Source: DATGSF01 sp035302865
Lineage (GTDB): Bacteria > Bacteroidota > Bacteroidia > Chitinophagales > Chitinophagaceae
DNA: 8,535 nt
Direction: 5' to 3'
NCBI GenBank assembly: GCA_035302865.1
Contig: DATGSF010000103.1
Coordinates: 1 to 8,535 of the forward strand
A program made the translations under genes and the position numbers. Within the stretch, counting starts at the first letter, position 1; each line of letters begins with the position of its first letter. The notes beneath the pieces were generated by a model. That model did not search any database. It was not told the DNA's origin and was given only the letters and a program-made list of their open reading frames with translations. Shown here one piece after another: positions 6,714-8,535 of the stretch.

Positions 6714-6745
6714 AAATCTATTGAAATAAAATTACCAATAGATTT
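6714..6745 (+). terminator. Perfect inverted repeat, probable terminator after the yigZ-family gene
   Basis: AAATCTATTG (6714-6723) and CAATAGATTT (6736-6745) form a perfect 10-bp stem with a 12-base AT-rich loop, 3 bases after the stop codon. The U-tract is short (TTT before C), so termination may be partial. The position at the end of the gene run supports the call. Confidence 0.55.
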
Positions 6746-6788
6746 CATCTATGTTATTATTGATAATTTCATAAGGATAAGTGTAAAA

Positions 6789-6816
6789 AAAGTCGGATAT
6801 TTGTATTTCAAATGAC
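6789..6816. repeat. Imperfect hairpin upstream of ahpC, related to the hairpin after ahpC
   Basis: ATTTG (6799-6803) pairs with CAAAT (6809-6813), and outside this GTC (6792-6794) pairs with GAC (6814-6816), with GGAT unpaired on the left arm. The left side, AAAGTCGGATATTT, closely resembles AAAGTCGGTATTT, the left arm of the terminator after ahpC (7461-7473). It lies 40 bases before the ahpC start, so it may be in the promoter or leader. Its function is unknown and it may be chance. I found no convincing TTG/TAnnTTTG promoter in the 145-base gap from 6711 to 6855; the nearest match is GATATTTG (6796-6803), without a -33 element. Confidence 0.3.
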
Positions 6817-6855
6817 GCAAAAAAAGATTTTACAACACACAAAACAATATAAATT

Positions 6856-7422
6856 ATGAGTATGAATTATTCTGCTACAATTGGTAGCAAGTTTCCAGCT
6901 TTTAATAAAACAGCTGTAGTTTCTTTAGAGAAAGGTAAGGAATTTGAAACGATTACAAACAATATACATGAAGGTAAGTGGATGGTAATGTTCTGGTGGC
7001 CAAAGGATTTCACCTTTGTTTGTCCTACAGAGATTGCAGAATTCAACAATAACTTTGAAGATTTTGAAGATAGAGACACGGTTTTAATTGGTGCATCTAC
7101 CGATTCAGAATTTGTTCACTTAGCTTGGAGACATGATCATGATGATTTAAGAGGATTAAAGTTTCCTATGTTAGCAGATACATCTAAATCCTTAGCGGAA
7201 GAGTTAGGAATTCTGGAAGAAAACGAAAAAATCGCTTACAGAGCTACTTATATTATTGATCCTGATGGTATTATTCGTTGGGTAAATATCAATGACTTAA
7301 ATGTAGGTCGTAATGTTGAAGAAGTTTTACGTGTATTAGATGCTTTACAAACAGATGAATTATGTCCTTGTAATTGGAAAGCTGGCGATGAAACTTTAAC
7401 ACAACAAATGGCTAATGCTTAA
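6856..7422 (+). CDS. ahpC: Peroxiredoxin AhpC, AhpD-linked type
   Basis: A cytoplasmic thiol peroxidase of 188 residues that reduces hydrogen peroxide, organic peroxides and probably peroxynitrite. The peroxidatic Cys56 sits in WPKDFTFVCPTE (48-59), and the conserved active-site Arg129 in AYRATYIIDPDG (127-138). The C-terminal TDELCPCNWKAGD (166-178) carries two cysteines, Cys170 and Cys172. This strongly resembles mycobacterial AhpC, which has two nearby C-terminal cysteines and is reduced by AhpD rather than AhpF. The adjacent downstream gene is an AhpD homologue, which supports the same system here. ATGs at 6856 and 6862 are both possible starts; neither has an SD, only an A-rich leader. 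A strong hairpin follows the stop. No OxyR or PerR site could be recognised with confidence. Confidence 0.96.
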   Translation: MSMNYSATIGSKFPAFNKTAVVSLEKGKEFETITNNIHEGKWMVMFWWPKDFTFVCPTEIAEFNNNFEDFEDRDTVLIGASTDSEFVHLAWRHDHDDLRGLKFPMLADTSKSLAEELGILEENEKIAYRATYIIDPDGIIRWVNINDLNVGRNVEEVLRVLDALQTDELCPCNWKAGDETLTQQMANA

Positions 7423-7460
7423 TTTATCATAAGTGTTAAACATTATTATTTAACCTGATA

Positions 7461-7497
7461 AAAGTCGGTATTTCTTTTAAAATACCGACTTTTCTAT
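7461..7497 (+). terminator. Hairpin terminator or attenuator between ahpC and ahpD
   Basis: The arms 7461-7473 (AAAGTCGGTATTT) and 7480-7492 (AAATACCGACTTT) are a perfect 13-bp inverted repeat with a 6-base loop. A modest T-rich tail follows (TTT, C, T). The hairpin ends about 20 bases before the ahpD ATG. Because ahpD has no visible promoter of its own, this probably acts as a partial terminator that sets a high ahpC to ahpD ratio. The symmetric A and T flanks mean it could also stop transcription on the other strand. Confidence 0.85.
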
Positions 7498-7513
7498 AAA
7501 ATACTATTATATT

Positions 7514-8086
7514 ATGAATGAAACAGTGCAATCTATTATTAATGATTTACGTTTGGAGAATGTAAATACCGCACAATTAGAAAAAATTGGCAATGTAGAC
7601 CATAGATATATCAAAGATTTAAGATTAAATATAAAGGCTGTCTTAAAGGATAAAAATTTAAGTAAAAAAGAACTTTATTTAGTTGCTTTATCCATTGCTA
7701 GCAATGAGAGAAATCAAAGCTTAATCGATGGTTTTGAAAAGCTAGCAAAAGAGGAGGATGCGACCGATGCAGAAATTGCTGAAGTGCATGCTTGTACCTC
7801 CCTTATGAATGCTAATAATATCATTTATCGTTTTAGACATTATATGCCTGAAAACGAATTTTATTCTTCTTCTCCCTTAGGTTTACGTATGAATATTATG
7901 ATGAACCCTATATTAGGAAAGGAGTTATTTGAATTAATAAGTTTTGCTGTTAGTGCTGTAAACAATTGCGAAATGTGTATTAAATCACATGAACAATCTG
8001 TTAAGCAACAAGGTGCTAGTGAAGCAAAGGTATATGATGCTGTGCGTTTAGCAGCTATTGTTAAAAGTCTATCCGTTTTAATTTAA
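7514..8086 (+). CDS. ahpD: AhpD-like alkylhydroperoxidase / carboxymuconolactone decarboxylase family protein
   Basis: A 190-residue, all-helical AhpD-type protein. The catalytic segment ELISFAVSAVNNCEMCIKSH (140-159) holds Glu140, Cys152, Cys155 and His159. These align by spacing with Glu118, Cys130, Cys133 and His137 of Mycobacterium tuberculosis AhpD; the His between the two cysteines there is Met here. GLRMNIMMNP (123-132) and NNIIYRFRHY (101-110) also match that protein. In mycobacteria AhpD is the thiol reductant of AhpC and is itself recharged by dihydrolipoamide from the 2-oxoacid dehydrogenase system. The location directly after an AhpC with a matching C-terminus supports this role. 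The ATG at 7514 fits the family length and lies just after the hairpin; there is no SD. Confidence 0.92.
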   Translation: MNETVQSIINDLRLENVNTAQLEKIGNVDHRYIKDLRLNIKAVLKDKNLSKKELYLVALSIASNERNQSLIDGFEKLAKEEDATDAEIAEVHACTSLMNANNIIYRFRHYMPENEFYSSSPLGLRMNIMMNPILGKELFELISFAVSAVNNCEMCIKSHEQSVKQQGASEAKVYDAVRLAAIVKSLSVLI

Positions 8087-8167
8087 GTGTATTCTATTAT
8101 AAGTTGAAAAGCATATTCAGAAAACAAAATAATTTCTGTTTATTCTAGCAATAAAAACACACATAAC

Positions 8168-8215
8168 GCTTCTTTTTCATGTAACATTTATGAAAAAGAA
8201 GCATTTTTATTATTT
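8168..8215 (+). terminator. Rho-independent terminator after ahpD
   Basis: GCTTCTTTTTCAT (8168-8180) and ATGAAAAAGAAGC (8190-8202) form a perfect 13-bp stem with a 9-base loop, followed by ATTTTTATTATTT. It lies about 80 bases after the ahpD stop and is the clear end of the ahpC-ahpD unit. Confidence 0.9.
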
Positions 8216-8384
8216 GACAAATTCTCTTTAAGCTATTTCAATATATAATATGATGTTTCCGTCCTTGATGGAATTATTTTTGTATTTCACTTAATAACTG
8301 CACCTTCATAAAAGGATTTTTAAAAAATACAAATATCCTGTTAAGAATAAGATACTTACACCAATCATAAGATTGCCAACTTAT
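8216..8384. other. Gene-free stretch between two terminators
   Basis: The whole gap between ahpD and the last gene is 364 bases (8087-8450). Between its two terminators I see no convincing coding sequence. The one structure is a short hairpin, TTCCGTC (8257-8263) with GATGGAA (8267-8273) including one G-U pair and a CTT loop, followed by TTATTTTTG. It may be a second weak plus-strand terminator. The TATTTTTG at 8275-8282 matches a -7 box but lacks a TTG at the right distance. The right-hand gene points toward this gap, so no promoter is required here. Confidence 0.5.
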
Positions 8385-8427
8385 AAAAATAAAAATTGCT
8401 GGAGATTAAAGTACAAACTCCAGCAAT
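8385..8427 (-). terminator. Rho-independent terminator of the minus-strand T9SS protein gene
   Basis: On the minus strand ATTGCTGGAG (8427-8418) pairs with CTCCAGCAAT (8404-8395), a perfect 10-bp stem with a 13-base loop. It is followed by TTTTTATTTTT (from 8395 down). It lies 23 bases after the stop codon of the right-hand gene. Confidence 0.88.
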
Positions 8428-8450
8428 ATTGTTAATTCATTCAAAAATCC

Positions 8451-8535
8451 TTATTGTTTTAATAATTTAAAACTTTGTTTTTCTGCATCTTCAGTATGCA
8501 CTTCTAATATGTAAATACCATCTCTTAAATTACTC
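8451..8535 (-). CDS. C-terminal end of a T9SS-sorted protein (partial)
   Basis: The minus strand encodes a C-terminal tail of 27 complete codons before TAA, beginning at 8534. The sequence SNLRDGIYILEVHTED, then AEKQSFKLLKQ, matches the end of a type A T9SS sorting domain, where L-x-x-GIY is followed by a beta-strand and a basic final strand ending in K. The rest of the gene lies right of the window, so its function cannot be told. A minus-strand terminator directly follows. Confidence 0.8.
   Translation of the reverse strand, partial: SNLRDGIYILEVHTEDAEKQSFKLLKQ

Noticed and set aside
6789..6816. Minus-strand terminator upstream of ahpC (imperfect stem followed by T7 on that strand)
   Set aside because: There is no minus-strand gene nearby for it to end, and the stem has a four-base bulge; kept only as a repeat-like hairpin.
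6867..7079. Minus-strand open frame of 70 codons inside ahpC
   Set aside because: It is antisense to the conserved peroxiredoxin core, including the catalytic cysteine region, and has no own signals.
8275..8282. TATTTTTG as a promoter -7 box in the gene-free stretch
   Set aside because: No TTG at a suitable distance and no gene downstream on this strand; TAnnTTTG matches are frequent in AT-rich DNA.
8253..8294. Tiny plus-strand frame of 13 codons within the gene-free stretch
   Set aside because: It is very short, overlaps a hairpin, and has no start signal or similarity to support it.

Overview
The window looks like chromosomal DNA of a member of the Bacteroidota, most likely Flavobacteriia or a close relative. 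The DNA is strongly AT-rich. Proteins at both ends carry type IX secretion (T9SS) C-terminal sorting domains. Promoter-like sites fit the Bacteroidota form TTG-N17-23-TAnnTTTG. Nearly every gene starts without a Shine-Dalgarno (SD) sequence. The gene content is mostly housekeeping: no insertion sequence, phage gene, tRNA, rRNA or CRISPR array was seen.

Left part (1-2154): the C-terminal part of a secreted subtilase-like T9SS protein runs rightward and ends at a hairpin terminator. Facing it on the minus strand is rpsU (ribosomal protein bS21), with its own terminator, a near-ideal promoter and a nine-base SD. Upstream of rpsU, also on the minus strand, is an unrecognised small exported protein. 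rpsU is the only gene here with an SD. This fits the known Bacteroidota arrangement in which bS21 helps hide the anti-SD of 16S rRNA, so that rpsU can sense its own product.

Middle part (2155-6710): a rightward run of closely spaced genes. tsaD and a trmN6-like methyltransferase overlap by 8 bases, and both families act on adenosine 37 of tRNA. After a 44-base gap come an exported L,D-transpeptidase-fold protein, a YHS-domain lipoprotein, ribD (riboflavin synthesis) and a YigZ/IMPACT-family protein. Within this second group the gaps are 16 and 6 bases, then a 26-base overlap. RibD keeps a canonical deaminase domain, but its reductase domain has several unusual substitutions.

Right part (6711-8535): ahpC and ahpD form a peroxide-detoxification pair of the mycobacterial type: a peroxiredoxin with a C-terminal Cys-Pro-Cys, then an AhpD with the CxxC catalytic site. 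A perfect 13-bp hairpin between them probably reduces readthrough into ahpD. A 364-base gene-free stretch follows, with one terminator per strand. The window ends in the C-terminal tail of a minus-strand T9SS protein.

No wholly new system was found. The points most worth a second look are the rpsU control region, the ahpC/ahpD pair with its hairpins, and the divergent RibD reductase domain.
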